Source: Marinimicrococcus flavescens
GTDB lineage: Bacteria > Pseudomonadota > Alphaproteobacteria > Geminicoccales > Geminicoccaceae
Length of the DNA: 64,000 nt
NCBI GenBank assembly: GCA_029211145.1
Contig: JARGEQ010000091.1
Coordinates: 62,001 to 126,000 of the forward strand
Reading direction: 5' to 3'
Positions 27,828-36,250 of this stretch are shown piece by piece (position 1 is the first letter of the stretch; each line of letters starts with the position of its first letter). The translations under genes and the position numbers were made by a program. The notes under the pieces are model-generated. The model worked only from the letters and a program-made list of their open reading frames with translations, was not told the DNA's origin and did not search any database.

Positions 27828-29525
27828 TCAGGTGATGCCGGCGTCGCGCAGGCCGATCCGCCGAAAGGCGTTGGTGATCGGGTAGCGGCGGTCGCGGCCG
27901 AAGGCCCGGCGGGTGGTCTTGACCCCGGGCGGCGCCTGGCGGCGCTTGTACTCGGCGAGGTCGAGCAGGTTGGAGACCCGCCGCACCTCGTCCGCGGGGA
28001 GGCCCTGCTCGACCAGCTCGCGCGGCGAAAGGTCCTGCTCGACCAGCCCTTCGAGGATGCGGTCGAGCAGCTCGTAGGGCGGCAGGCTGTCCTCGTCCTT
28101 CTGGTCGGCGCGCAGCTCGGCCGACGGCGGCTTGACGATCACCCGCTCCGGCATCACCGGCCCGTCCGGCCCCAGGGCACCCTTTGGCCGCGTCCCGTTG
28201 CGCCAGCGGGCGAGCTCGAAGACGGTGGTCTTGTAGACGTCCTTGAGCACCGAGTAGCCGCCGCACATGTCGCCGTAGAGCGTGCCGTAGCCCACCGACA
28301 TCTCGGACTTGTTGCCGGTCGTCAGCACCATCGGCCCGAGCTTGTTGGAAAGCGCCATCAAGACGATCCCGCGGACCCGCGACTGGATATTCTCCTCGGT
28401 AATGTCGGGCTCTCTGCCGGCGAAGGCCGGCGCCAGCATCTGCCGGAACGCCTCGACCGCCGGCTCGATGGCGATCTCCTCGAGGCGGATGCTCAGCATG
28501 GCCGCACCTTCGGCGGCGTCCTCGAGGCTCTCGCGGCTGGTGAAGTGCGAGGGCATCATCACCGCATGGACCCGCCCGGCGCCCAGCGCGTCGACCGCCA
28601 CGGCGGCCGAGATGGCGGAATCGATGCCGCCCGAAAGCCCCAGCACGATTCCCGGAAAGCGGTTCTTCTCCACATAGTCGTGGAGGCCCAGCATCATCGC
28701 CCGCCAGACCGCCTCGAGCGGCCCCGGCGGCGGCAGGATCTCGCCGCGCTCCGGCTGCCAGCCGCCCTCCTCGTCACGCCGCCAGCGGCTGAGCGGCAGC
28801 GCCTCCTCGAAGCTCGGCGCCTGCAGCACCAGCCGCCGGGCGGCATCGAGCACGAAGGAGGCTCCGTCGAACACCAGCTCGTCCTGGCCGCCGACCTGGT
28901 TGACATAGGCGAGCGGCAGGCCGGTCTCGGTGACCCGTGCCACCGCGAGCTGCACCCGCCGGTCGTGCTTGTCCTGCTCGAACGGCGAGGCGTTGATCAC
29001 GAGCAGCAGCTCGGCGCCGGACTCGGCCAGCCCCTCGGCCACGTCCTCGCCCCACATGTCCTCGCAGACCATGAGCCCGAGCCGCACGAGGCTGCCGTCG
29101 GCAAGGCGCAGCGGTATCGGGCCCGGCACCGGCCCCGCGGCGAACACCCTCGCCTCGTCGAACACGCCGTAATTGGGCAGCTCGTGCTTGGCCCGCCAGG
29201 CGATCTCGCCGCCGGCCAGCAGGAGAACCGCGTTGTAGAGCTTGCCGCCGTCGCGCCAGGGCGCGCCCACCACGACCGCCGGCCCGCCATCGGCGGTGTC
29301 CTTCGCCAGTGCCTCGACCGCCCGGCGCGCGTGCTCGCAGAACGCCGTCTTCAGGACCAGGTCCTCGGGCGGGTAGCCGGCGAGCGCCAGCTCGGGCAGC
29401 ACCACGAGGTCGGCACCCTGGGCTGCGGCCCGGGCGCGCGCGTCGCGGACCCGGGCGAGGTTGCCCTCGATGTCGCCGACGGTCGGGTTGATCTGGGCCA
29501 GGGCGATGGCGAGGTCGACGGTCAC
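27828..29525 (-). CDS. nadE: Glutamine-hydrolysing NAD+ synthase
   Basis: NadE amidates nicotinic acid adenine dinucleotide to NAD+. The 565-residue protein joins an N-terminal nitrilase-type glutaminase ('[20 protein letters not shown]' with catalytic Glu, '[13 protein letters not shown]' with catalytic Cys) to a C-terminal synthetase. The latter has the pyrophosphate loop '[20 protein letters not shown]', '[20 protein letters not shown]' and '[15 protein letters not shown]'. I use the GTG at 29525, with GGAG about 11 bases upstream, because the enzyme fold starts immediately ('[20 protein letters not shown]'). The frame is open to 29579. Confidence 0.96.
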   Translation of the reverse strand: MTVDLAIALAQINPTVGDIEGNLARVRDARARAAAQGADLVVLPELALAGYPPEDLVLKTAFCEHARRAVEALAKDTADGGPAVVVGAPWRDGGKLYNAVLLLAGGEIAWRAKHELPNYGVFDEARVFAAGPVPGPIPLRLADGSLVRLGLMVCEDMWGEDVAEGLAESGAELLLVINASPFEQDKHDRRVQLAVARVTETGLPLAYVNQVGGQDELVFDGASFVLDAARRLVLQAPSFEEALPLSRWRRDEEGGWQPERGEILPPPGPLEAVWRAMMLGLHDYVEKNRFPGIVLGLSGGIDSAISAAVAVDALGAGRVHAVMMPSHFTSRESLEDAAEGAAMLSIRLEEIAIEPAVEAFRQMLAPAFAGREPDITEENIQSRVRGIVLMALSNKLGPMVLTTGNKSEMSVGYGTLYGDMCGGYSVLKDVYKTTVFELARWRNGTRPKGALGPDGPVMPERVIVKPPSAELRADQKDEDSLPPYELLDRILEGLVEQDLSPRELVEQGLPADEVRRVSNLLDLAEYKRRQAPPGVKTTRRAFGRDRRYPITNAFRRIGLRDAGIT

Positions 29526-29641
29526 GTCAGCAAAATCTCCGGGTGAGGCGTGCGCGGCGCGGCCTTGACCGTCGCGCACCGCGTCAATCTAAGTCAATCC
29601 TGCGAGCGGGCAATGAAATCCGGCCTTCGGGGAGCGTGTCG

Positions 29642-30901
29642 ATGGGCGCAGGGCAGGGCCGCCATGTGGTGGTGGTCGGGGCTGGCATCGTGGGGGCGAG
29701 CTGCGCGCTCTTCCTGCAGCGCGACGGTCACGAGGTAACGCTGGTCGATCCGCGCGAGCCCGGCGGCGGGACCTCGCTGGGCAATGCCGGTATCATCAGC
29801 CTTGGCAGCATCTCGCCGGTCGGCACGCGCGCCATGCTGGCCCGGGTGCCTTCCATGCTCCTCGACCGCGACTCGCCGCTCTCCTTGCGCTGGCGCCACC
29901 TGCCGGAGCTTCTGCCGTGGCTGGTGCGGCTCGTGCTCGCCAGCCGACCGGAGCGGGTCGAGGAGTTGTCGCGGGCGCTGGCGGCCCTGCTCGACCGCGC
30001 CGACCAGGCCCACGACATCCTCATCCAGCAATGCGGGCTCGCCGATCTGGTGCGCAGCGGCGGCTGGCTCAAGGTCGCCTGCAGCCGCGAGAAGCTCCTG
30101 GCCTCGACCGCCGGCGAGCGTGCGATGCTGGAGCGCCACGGCCGCGCCTTCGAGATGCTGGACGCGGCGCAGGTCCACGATCTCGAGCCGGCGCTCTCGG
30201 CCGAGGTGGCGGGCGGCCTGTTGCTGCCGCACAACCGCGCGGTGCGTCATCCCCAGCGCTACGTGGCCGGCATCGTCGCGACCTTCCTCGAGCGCGGCGG
30301 CCGCCATGTTCGGGCGCCGGCCCGCGAGCTCCTGGTCGAGGGAGGGCGCATCGCCGGTGTGGCGAGCGAGGCCGGAAAGCTGCCGGCCGATGCGGTGGTG
30401 ATCGCCGCCGGCGCCTTCAGCCGGAAGCTCGCCGGGCTTGCCGGGCTGCGCGTGCCGCTCGAGGCGGAGCGCGGCTACCATCTGATGCTGCCGCACCCGG
30501 CCGAGACCCTGCGCCGGCCGGTCTACTCCATCGATGACGGATTCGTGCTGGCGCCGATGGAGCACGGGATCCGCCTTACCGGCGGGGTCGAGCTCGCCAG
30601 CCTCGAGGCGCCGCCCGACTTCCGGCGTGTCCGCCGCCTCGTGCCCAGGGCACAGCGCCTGCTGCCGCAGCTCTCCGCCGAGATCCGCAGCGAATGGCAG
30701 GGGCACCGGCCCTCATTGCCCGACAGCCTGCCGGTGATCGGCCGGGCGCCCGGCCGCGACAATCTCTTCCTCGCCTTCGGGCACCAGCATATCGGTCTGA
30801 CCCTTGGGCCGGCGACCGGCCAGCTCGTGGCCGATCTCGTGGCCGGCCGCGAGCCGCCCGTCGATCTCGCGCCCTACCGCGCCGACAGGCGCTTCTATTG
30901 A
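29642..30901 (+). CDS. FAD-dependent oxidoreductase, D-amino-acid dehydrogenase (DadA) type
   Basis: The 419-residue DAO-family flavoprotein has an N-terminal Rossmann motif 'VVVVGAGIVGASCALFLQRD', then 'VTLVDPREPGGGTSLGNAGI', which matches the DadA flavin-contact region. C-terminal 'SLPDSLPVIGRAPGRDNLFL' and 'AFGHQHIGLTLGPATGQLVA' also fit DadA-like dehydrogenases. It probably oxidises a D-amino acid or a related imino acid and passes electrons to the respiratory chain; the substrate is not assignable. It is divergent from nadE, and the DMT transporter gene starts 2 bases after its stop, suggesting an operon. Confidence 0.88.
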   Translation: MGAGQGRHVVVVGAGIVGASCALFLQRDGHEVTLVDPREPGGGTSLGNAGIISLGSISPVGTRAMLARVPSMLLDRDSPLSLRWRHLPELLPWLVRLVLASRPERVEELSRALAALLDRADQAHDILIQQCGLADLVRSGGWLKVACSREKLLASTAGERAMLERHGRAFEMLDAAQVHDLEPALSAEVAGGLLLPHNRAVRHPQRYVAGIVATFLERGGRHVRAPARELLVEGGRIAGVASEAGKLPADAVVIAAGAFSRKLAGLAGLRVPLEAERGYHLMLPHPAETLRRPVYSIDDGFVLAPMEHGIRLTGGVELASLEAPPDFRRVRRLVPRAQRLLPQLSAEIRSEWQGHRPSLPDSLPVIGRAPGRDNLFLAFGHQHIGLTLGPATGQLVADLVAGREPPVDLAPYRADRRFY

Positions 30902-30903
30902 GC

Positions 30904-31803
30904 GTGAAGGAAAGCTCCGGCCCGCTCGCCGCCACCGGCACCGACAATGTGCGCGGGGCCTTGTGGATACTCGCCTCCTGCCTGCTGTTCGCGACGATGA
31001 GCGCTCTGGCCAAGATCGCCGGCGAGCGGCTGCACAGCTTCGAGGTATCGTTCTTCAGGGCCTTCTTCGGCTTCGTGCTGCTGCTGCCGCTGATCCTGCG
31101 GGCCGGCCCGGGGGTCTGGCGCACCAGCCGCCTGCACCTCCACATCACCCGCGGGACCGTGGGATCGCTGGGGCTCCTTTTCGGCTTTTATGCGGTGACC
31201 CACATGCCGCTCGCCGAGGCTACCGCGCTGGGCTTTACCAAGCCGCTCTTCCAGGTGCTGCTCGCCGCCTTCGCCCTGCGCGAGGTGGTGCGGATGCGGC
31301 GCTGGGTGGCGACCGCGGTGGGCTTCCTGGGCGTTCTGGTGATGCTGCGCCCGGATACCGGCAACCTGGAGCTCGCGGCCCTGGCCGGCCTCGCGGGGGC
31401 GCTGTGCGGCGCCACCGTGTCGGTGACGCTGCGCCACATGGTCCGGCTCGAGCGGGAGCTCACCATCCTCGCATGGCTGGGCGTCGTCGGGACCGTCGTC
31501 ACCGGCCTGCCGGCACTCTTCGTATGGCAGACACCCACGCCCGGGGAGCTGGGCCTGCTGCTGTGCATGGCGGCGGTCGGCACCGTCTCGCAGGTCTGCC
31601 TGATGCGCGGCTTTCGGGTCGGCGAGGCCAGCGCCATGGCGCCGATCGACTATTCGCGCCTGCCGCTCTCGGCGTTCTATGGCGTGATCCTGTTCGCCGA
31701 ATGGCTCGATCCGCTGGCCATCCTCGGGGCTGCGATCATCGCCGGCAGCACCCTCTACATCGCGCGCCGCGAGGCGGCGCTGGCGCGTCAGGGGCGTGCC
31801 TGA
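30904..31803 (+). CDS. DMT-superfamily (EamA) transporter
   Basis: The 299-residue protein has about ten hydrophobic helices arranged as two EamA repeats. The first contains 'LLFATMSALAKIAGERLHSF', 'FEVSFFRAFFGFVLLLPLIL' and 'LLFGFYAVTHMPLAEATALG'; the second contains 'ASAMAPIDYSRLPLSAFYGV' and 'LDPLAILGAAIIAGSTLYIA'. Such proteins export metabolites such as amino acids or purines. The start is the GTG at 30904, two bases after the stop of the DadA-like gene; no clear ribosome binding site is visible, which fits translational coupling. Substrate unknown. Confidence 0.9.
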   Translation: MKESSGPLAATGTDNVRGALWILASCLLFATMSALAKIAGERLHSFEVSFFRAFFGFVLLLPLILRAGPGVWRTSRLHLHITRGTVGSLGLLFGFYAVTHMPLAEATALGFTKPLFQVLLAAFALREVVRMRRWVATAVGFLGVLVMLRPDTGNLELAALAGLAGALCGATVSVTLRHMVRLERELTILAWLGVVGTVVTGLPALFVWQTPTPGELGLLLCMAAVGTVSQVCLMRGFRVGEASAMAPIDYSRLPLSAFYGVILFAEWLDPLAILGAAIIAGSTLYIARREAALARQGRA

Positions 31804-31810
31804 GCGCTCC

Positions 31811-31834
31811 GGCGGCGTCTTGCGACACGCCGCC
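31811..31834 (+). terminator. Hairpin after the DMT transporter gene
   Basis: Perfect 8-bp arms (GGCGGCGT and its complement) around an 8-base loop start 8 bases past the stop codon. No U-run follows, so this is a weak terminator candidate. Confidence 0.35.
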
Positions 31835-31907
31835 ACACGCGGCGCCGGTGTGCCTTCCCGAGCAAGGTTCGGCGCTCTATGCCCGAACATATTAACCGGG
31901 GAGAGGA

Positions 31908-32525
31908 ATGCTCATGAGGCCTCGCTTTCTCGTTGCCGCCTTGCTCGTGCTGGCCGTCATCAGCGCCGGCCTGTCGGCTGTTCTGGTGGGACGGGCCAAG
32001 GACACGGTCAAGGAGGCGTCGGCCCAGGGCGAGGCCCTGATCGGCGGTCCCTTCAGCCTGCTCGACCACAAGGGCGAGCGCGTCACGGACGAGGATTTCC
32101 GCGGCCGCTACATGCTGGTCTTCTTCGGCTATACCAGCTGCCCCGACGTCTGCCCGTTGGGGCTGCAGGTGATGGGCCAGGCGATGGACCAGCTGCCGCC
32201 GCAGATCGCCGAGAAGATCGCGCCGATCTTCGTCACGGTCGATCCCGAGCGCGACACCGTGCCGGTGATGAAGGACTATGTGGAGCTGTTCCACCCGCAG
32301 CTCGTCGGGCTGACCGGCAGTGCGGAGGAGATCGACGCGGCCAAACGCGCCTACCGTATCTATGCCCGCAAGGCCGAGACCGAAGGCTCGAGCGACTATC
32401 TCATGGACCATTCGGCCTTCACCTACCTGATGGACGCGAGCGGCCGCTACCTGACGCACTTCTCGCACGACGCGACGGCGGAGGAGATGGCGGCGCGGAT
32501 CGAGAAGGCGGTGCCTTCCTCGTGA
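31908..32525 (+). CDS. SCO family copper-binding protein (SCO1/SenC/PrrC)
   Basis: SCO proteins deliver copper to the CuA site of cytochrome c oxidase or act as thiol-disulphide reductants in the periplasm. The 205-residue protein has an N-terminal membrane anchor (about residues 6-28) and a thioredoxin fold. The copper-binding Cys pair is at 78 and 82 in 'FGYTSCPDVCPLGLQVMG', with the third ligand His in 'YLMDHSAFTYLMD'. 'VTVDPERDTVPVMKDY' is also typical. ATG 31914 is an alternative start with slightly better spacing to GAGAGG. No oxidase genes are nearby. Confidence 0.95.
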   Translation: MLMRPRFLVAALLVLAVISAGLSAVLVGRAKDTVKEASAQGEALIGGPFSLLDHKGERVTDEDFRGRYMLVFFGYTSCPDVCPLGLQVMGQAMDQLPPQIAEKIAPIFVTVDPERDTVPVMKDYVELFHPQLVGLTGSAEEIDAAKRAYRIYARKAETEGSSDYLMDHSAFTYLMDASGRYLTHFSHDATAEEMAARIEKAVPSS

Positions 32526-32564
32526 GGTTCTCGCAGAAAATCGCACGAGGGCGCGAGATGCCTA

Positions 32565-32592
32565 TTGCCATGCCTCCGGGCAGCGGCTAAAC
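32565..32592 (+). promoter_or_regulatory. Predicted promoter of tRNA-Arg
   Basis: TTGCCA (32565-32570) and CTAAAC (32587-32592) are 16 bases apart, about 25 bases before the tRNA 5' end. Confidence 0.4.
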
Positions 32593-32616
32593 GGAGCGCG
32601 CTTTCGACGGAAGCAA

Positions 32617-32693
32617 GCGCCCGTAGCTCAATTGGATAGAGCACCTGACTACGGATCAGGAGGTTGGGGGTTCGAATCCTCCCGGGCGCGCCA
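32617..32693 (+). tRNA. tRNA-Arg (anticodon ACG)
   Basis: A 77-base cloverleaf. The acceptor stem GCGCCCG pairs with CGGGCGC, the discriminator base is G, and the 3' CCA is encoded. The D-arm is 'AGCTC..GAGC', the anticodon stem CTGACT../GGATCAG gives loop anticodon ACG, and the T-arm contains GGTTCGAATCC. The A34 is normally deaminated to inosine by TadA to read CGU, CGC and CGA. Confidence 0.97.
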
Positions 32694-32726
32694 CTCCCTC
32701 ACTTCCGCCAGCAAAGCAGCCTACGA

Positions 32727-32750
32727 AAGCCCGGCCCTCGCGCCGGGCTT
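32727..32750 (+). terminator. Terminator of tRNA-Arg
   Basis: Perfect 9-bp arms (AAGCCCGGC and its complement) around a 6-base loop begin 34 bases after the tRNA CCA, followed by CGTCGTTT. Confidence 0.65.
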
Positions 32751-32969
32751 CGTCGTTTCCGGACACCTGATCCGTCTCGCGGCGCTTGGTATGACAGCGC
32801 GGCCCTTGCCGCCCTTGCCACTGGCCGCCCCCAGCTCCCTTTCCGGCCCGTGCAACCGCGCAGCGCCTTTGGCGTTCTATGGCGACACCGGGTAACGAGT
32901 GCCCGCCAGGCGCCACCAGCAGGAAGGGGCAGCGAGGCCGTGGAGTGACGGCTCGCCGATGAACCACCG

Positions 32970-33158
32970 ATGCAGAGCAAGCGGGAAGCGACCAACACGC
33001 AGGAGACCCGCCGCGACCGCCACCGCGCGACGCCTCTGGACGACGCGTTCGAGCGCTGGCTGGCGGCGCGGATGAGGAAGGTCTATGGCGACCCGCGTGA
33101 GCGGGAGCTGCCTCGCGACATGCTCGAACTCGTTCAGCGTTTCGCCCAGGGCGGCTAG
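32970..33158 (+). CDS. Small NepR-like protein (anti-sigma factor family of the general stress response)
   Basis: This 62-residue protein has a charged, flexible N-terminus and a core with two amphipathic segments, 'FERWLAARMRKVYGDPRERE' and 'LPRDMLELVQRFAQG'. The spacing of L-x-x-x-(L/M)-R-x-x-Y...E-x-P-x-x-(M/L)-x-x-L-(L/V) is that of NepR proteins, which hold the stress sigma factor EcfG until the anti-anti-sigma PhyR titrates them away. A HisKA_2 sensor kinase, the class that feeds this pathway, starts 45 bases downstream. No phyR or ecfG is in the window and no GGAAC/GTT type promoter is visible, so the assignment is a strong suggestion from pattern and context. Confidence 0.65.
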   Translation: MQSKREATNTQETRRDRHRATPLDDAFERWLAARMRKVYGDPRERELPRDMLELVQRFAQGG

Positions 33159-33203
33159 GACCGCTGAGCGCCCGCTGCAGGTGCGGATCTCGGTAGCAAC
33201 CCC

Positions 33204-35255
33204 ATGAGCCTTTTGACGCGGCTTTATGTCCTGGTCGTGCTGGCAGTCGCGCCGGCGATGGCCATCCTCGCCTGGAGCACCTTCTCCATGGCGCAGCAGC
33301 GCGAGGCGGATGCCGAGCGCGAGGCCGCCCGCACCGCCAGCGCCATCTCCGACGAGATCGGCAGCATCCTCGGCGGCATCCGCGCGCTGCTCGTGGCGGG
33401 CGCACAGGCGCCGGTCCTGCGCGAGGGAGCGCAGCCGCGCTGCGAGCGGTTCATCGAGGGGGTGGCACCGCACTTCGCCGAGCTCGCCAGCATCGCCTTG
33501 TACGACATGCGCGGGGAGCCGCTGTGCGGTTCCCGACCGCTTTCCCTGCCGCCTGACCTCGTCGAGGCGGCGGCCGCCTCGAGCGGGCTGGTGCAGGGTC
33601 CGTGGCTTGCCGGCGGCCCTGGCGGGATGCTGCCGTTCGCGCTCGGTGTCCGCACCCTGGCGGGCGAGCCCGCCGGGCTGATCGTGGCGGCGCTCGATCT
33701 CGGCTGGCTCCGCGAGCGGCTGGCCTCGCGGCCGCTGCCGCCCGGCTCCTCCCTCAGCCTGCTCGACCGGCGTGGCACGATTCTCGTGCGCCTGCCCGAT
33801 CCCGGCCAGGAGGGCAGGCCGGCGCCGGCGCCCTGGGCCTCGCTCGCCCTTGCCGAGGGCAGCGGCCACGCCCGCTCGGACGAGGCCAGCGCCAGCGACG
33901 GGGTGCCGCGGGTCGTGGCCTATGAGAGCCGCGGCAGCGGCCGCGAAGGGATGGTCGTCGCGGTCGGCCTGTCGCGGGCGTGGGCGCTGGCGGGCGTGGC
34001 GCCGTCGCTGCACACCGGCCTGCCTCTCCTGCTGCTGGCGGCCCTGCTGGCCATGGCAGCGGCGGCGCTGGGCGGCCGCTATTTCGTGCTGCGGCCCATC
34101 GAGGCGCTGCTGGCCGCCGCCGGCCAGTGGCGGGCGGGCAATCTCGACGCCCGCACCGGCTATCGCGAGCGCCACTCCGAGCTGGGCCGGCTGGCCGCCC
34201 TGTTCGATTCCATGGCCGAGGGCATGGCCGAGCGCGAGCGCAAGGCCGCCGCGGCCATGGAGGCGTTGCAGGAGAGCGAGCAGCGGTTCCGGCAATATGC
34301 CGACACGAGCCCCGACGTGCTGTGGATCGTCGATGCCGAGAGCGGCGATGCCGAGTTCGTCGGCCCGGCCTTCGAGGCCATCTGGCAGCGTTGCCGCGAG
34401 GAGATCATGCAGTCCCCGGCGCTTTGGCTGGAGACGGTGGAGGCTGCCGATCGCGACCATGCCGGTGCCATCATGCGGCAGGCCCGCGCCGGCGAGGTCG
34501 GCGACGGCGAGTACCGGATCCGGCGTGCCGACGGCGAGCAGCGGTGGATCCGCGAGACCGCCTTTCCGATCCGCGACGGGCAGGGACGCATCGTGCGGAT
34601 CGCCGGGGTCGCCCGCGACATCACGCCGCGCAAGAGGGCGGAGGAGGAGCGGCAGGCGGCGCGCGAGCGGATCGAGCTGGTGCTCAAGGAGCTCAACCAC
34701 CGCATCAAGAACAACCTGCAGATCGTCACCTCGCTGCTGCACCTGCAGGCCTCGCAGCAGCAGAGCGAGGAGGTGCGCGGGCAGTTGGCCGAGGCCGGCC
34801 GCAGGGTCGCGATCATCGCCGAGGTGCATGCCAGTCTCTATCGCGACGACAGCCTCGATCGCCTGGCGCTCGGTCCCTATCTGCGGGACCTGTGCGGCCG
34901 TCTCTCGCGGAGCCTTCTCGCGGATGGCGGTCCGCGTCTGGAGCTCCAGCTCGATACCGACGGCCAGACGATCGACATGGACCGCGCGGTGCCGCTCGGC
35001 CTCATGCTGAACGAGTTGATGGCGGCCTCGGTCCGGTGCGTCGCGGCGGCGGGTGCCGATGCCGCGGTGCGGGTGCGTCTCCACAAGCTCGACGAAGAAG
35101 ATACCTGGCGGTTGAGCGTGTGCAGCCTGGGCGGCGACAGCACCCCTGGCCAGGAAAGCCGCCTCGGCCTGCTGCTGATCCAGGGCTTCGTTCGCCAGCT
35201 CGATGGCCGCTTGAGCGAGGAGGGGCGCTGCGTGCGCGTCGACTTTCCCGCCTGA
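33204..35255 (+). CDS. HisKA_2-type sensor histidine kinase with degenerate ATP-binding motifs
   Basis: The 683-residue membrane protein has TM1 ('LYVLVVLAVAPAMAILAW'), a periplasmic sensor of about 240 residues, and TM2 ('LPLLLLAALLAMAAAALGG'). A HAMP segment ('RPIEALLAAAGQWRAGNLDA'), a PAS domain ('FRQYADTSPDVLWIVDAESG' to 'RIAGVARDITPRKRAEEE') and the HisKA_2 dimerisation domain with phospho-accepting His499 ('KELNHRIKNNLQIVTSLL') follow. The catalytic domain is unusual: the N-box reads 'LNELMAASVRCVAAAG', lacking the Asn and Lys-His expected after NEL, and the first glycine box reads 'SVCSLGGDSTPGQ' with no Asp. It may be a pseudokinase acting as phosphatase or scaffold. A NepR-like gene precedes it. 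Confidence 0.92.
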   Translation: MSLLTRLYVLVVLAVAPAMAILAWSTFSMAQQREADAEREAARTASAISDEIGSILGGIRALLVAGAQAPVLREGAQPRCERFIEGVAPHFAELASIALYDMRGEPLCGSRPLSLPPDLVEAAAASSGLVQGPWLAGGPGGMLPFALGVRTLAGEPAGLIVAALDLGWLRERLASRPLPPGSSLSLLDRRGTILVRLPDPGQEGRPAPAPWASLALAEGSGHARSDEASASDGVPRVVAYESRGSGREGMVVAVGLSRAWALAGVAPSLHTGLPLLLLAALLAMAAAALGGRYFVLRPIEALLAAAGQWRAGNLDARTGYRERHSELGRLAALFDSMAEGMAERERKAAAAMEALQESEQRFRQYADTSPDVLWIVDAESGDAEFVGPAFEAIWQRCREEIMQSPALWLETVEAADRDHAGAIMRQARAGEVGDGEYRIRRADGEQRWIRETAFPIRDGQGRIVRIAGVARDITPRKRAEEERQAARERIELVLKELNHRIKNNLQIVTSLLHLQASQQQSEEVRGQLAEAGRRVAIIAEVHASLYRDDSLDRLALGPYLRDLCGRLSRSLLADGGPRLELQLDTDGQTIDMDRAVPLGLMLNELMAASVRCVAAAGADAAVRVRLHKLDEEDTWRLSVCSLGGDSTPGQESRLGLLLIQGFVRQLDGRLSEEGRCVRVDFPA

Positions 35256-35280
35256 GGCGCCCGCTGCTCCTCGCGCGCCC

Positions 35281-36141
35281 TCAGCTTTCCAGATGCTCGT
35301 GGAGGAAGGCGGTCGTGCGCTGCCAGGCCGTCTCGGCCGCCTCCTTGTCGTAACGGGCCGCGTTGGTGTCGTTGTTGAAGGCGTGGTTCACGCCCTCGTA
35401 GACGTGCAGCTCGTAGGTCTTGCCGTGGTCCTTCAGCGCCTTCTCGAAGGCCGGGATGCCGGCATTGATGCGCTCGTCCAGCCCGGCATAGTGGAGCAGC
35501 AGCGGCGCCTCGATGGAGGCCACCGCCTGCGCCTCCGGCTGGCGGCCGTAATAGACCACCGCTGCCTGCAGGCCAGGCTCGGCGGCGGCCAGCCTGCCGA
35601 CGACGCCACCGCCCCAGCAAAAGCCCATCGCGCCGATCGCCTGTGTCGTCTCCTGCCGCGCCCGCAGCGCCGCCACGGCCGCCCGCGCCCATGCCACGAC
35701 CGCCTCGCCGTCGAGCTCACCGATCATGTCGCGCGCTTTGTCCGGATCGTCGGGCGTGCCGCCTTCAGGGCTCAGGAAGTCGGGCGCCAGCGCGGCAAAG
35801 CCCGCCACGGCGAGCCGCCGGGTGACGTCCTCGATATGCGGGTTGAGCCCGCGGTTCTCGTGGATGACCACGACGCCCGGATGGGGGCCGTCGTCCGCCG
35901 GCACCGCGAGATAGCCCTCGAGCCGGGTGCCGTCGGCCTCGAACGTCATGCGCTCGGTGCGCAGGCGGGAATCGTCGGCGGGGATCGTCTGGGCGATGGC
36001 GTAGTCGTTCTCCAGCACCGACAGCAGCGTCTGGGCAGCGGCGGTGCCGCCGGCCAGCACCGCCAGGCGGTCGAGGAAGGCGCGCCGGCCCATGGCGCCG
36101 TGGGTGAAGCGGTCGAATAGCTCGATGATGCGCTGGTTCAC
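35281..36141 (-). CDS. Dienelactone hydrolase family protein
   Basis: The 286-residue alpha/beta hydrolase of the carboxymethylenebutenolidase type has its catalytic Cys in 'IGAMGFCWGGGVVGRLAAA', Asp in 'LLHYAGLDERINAGIPAF' and His in 'YEGVNHAFNND'. The oxyanion region is 'VVVIHENRGLNPHIEDVTRR'. About 60 extra N-terminal residues carry 'GRRAFLDRLAVLAGGTAAA', a helix with a twin-arginine-like start seen in a subgroup that may be exported. The start is a GTG at 36141 with GGGAG 6 bases upstream. It is convergent with the sensor kinase. Confidence 0.93.
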   Translation of the reverse strand: MNQRIIELFDRFTHGAMGRRAFLDRLAVLAGGTAAAQTLLSVLENDYAIAQTIPADDSRLRTERMTFEADGTRLEGYLAVPADDGPHPGVVVIHENRGLNPHIEDVTRRLAVAGFAALAPDFLSPEGGTPDDPDKARDMIGELDGEAVVAWARAAVAALRARQETTQAIGAMGFCWGGGVVGRLAAAEPGLQAAVVYYGRQPEAQAVASIEAPLLLHYAGLDERINAGIPAFEKALKDHGKTYELHVYEGVNHAFNNDTNAARYDKEAAETAWQRTTAFLHEHLES

Positions 36142-36250
36142 GTGCTGCTCCCTGATCCGTGCCGGCCTGCGTGAGACTCACCATCGCCCACTATTGCGCA
36201 CACAGGCGGGGATGATCCAGCGCCCTTCCGCGCCCTCGGTCGTGGCGCCG

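Noticed and set aside
27759-29546. 595-codon plus-strand open frame
   Set aside because: Exact antisense of nadE.
32694-33203. EcfG-type stress promoter before the NepR-like gene or kinase
   Set aside because: I looked for GGAAC with a GTT about 16-17 bases later and found none in this region.
32877-35084. 735-codon minus-strand open frame
   Set aside because: Antisense of the NepR-like gene and the HisKA_2 kinase, which carry clear motifs.
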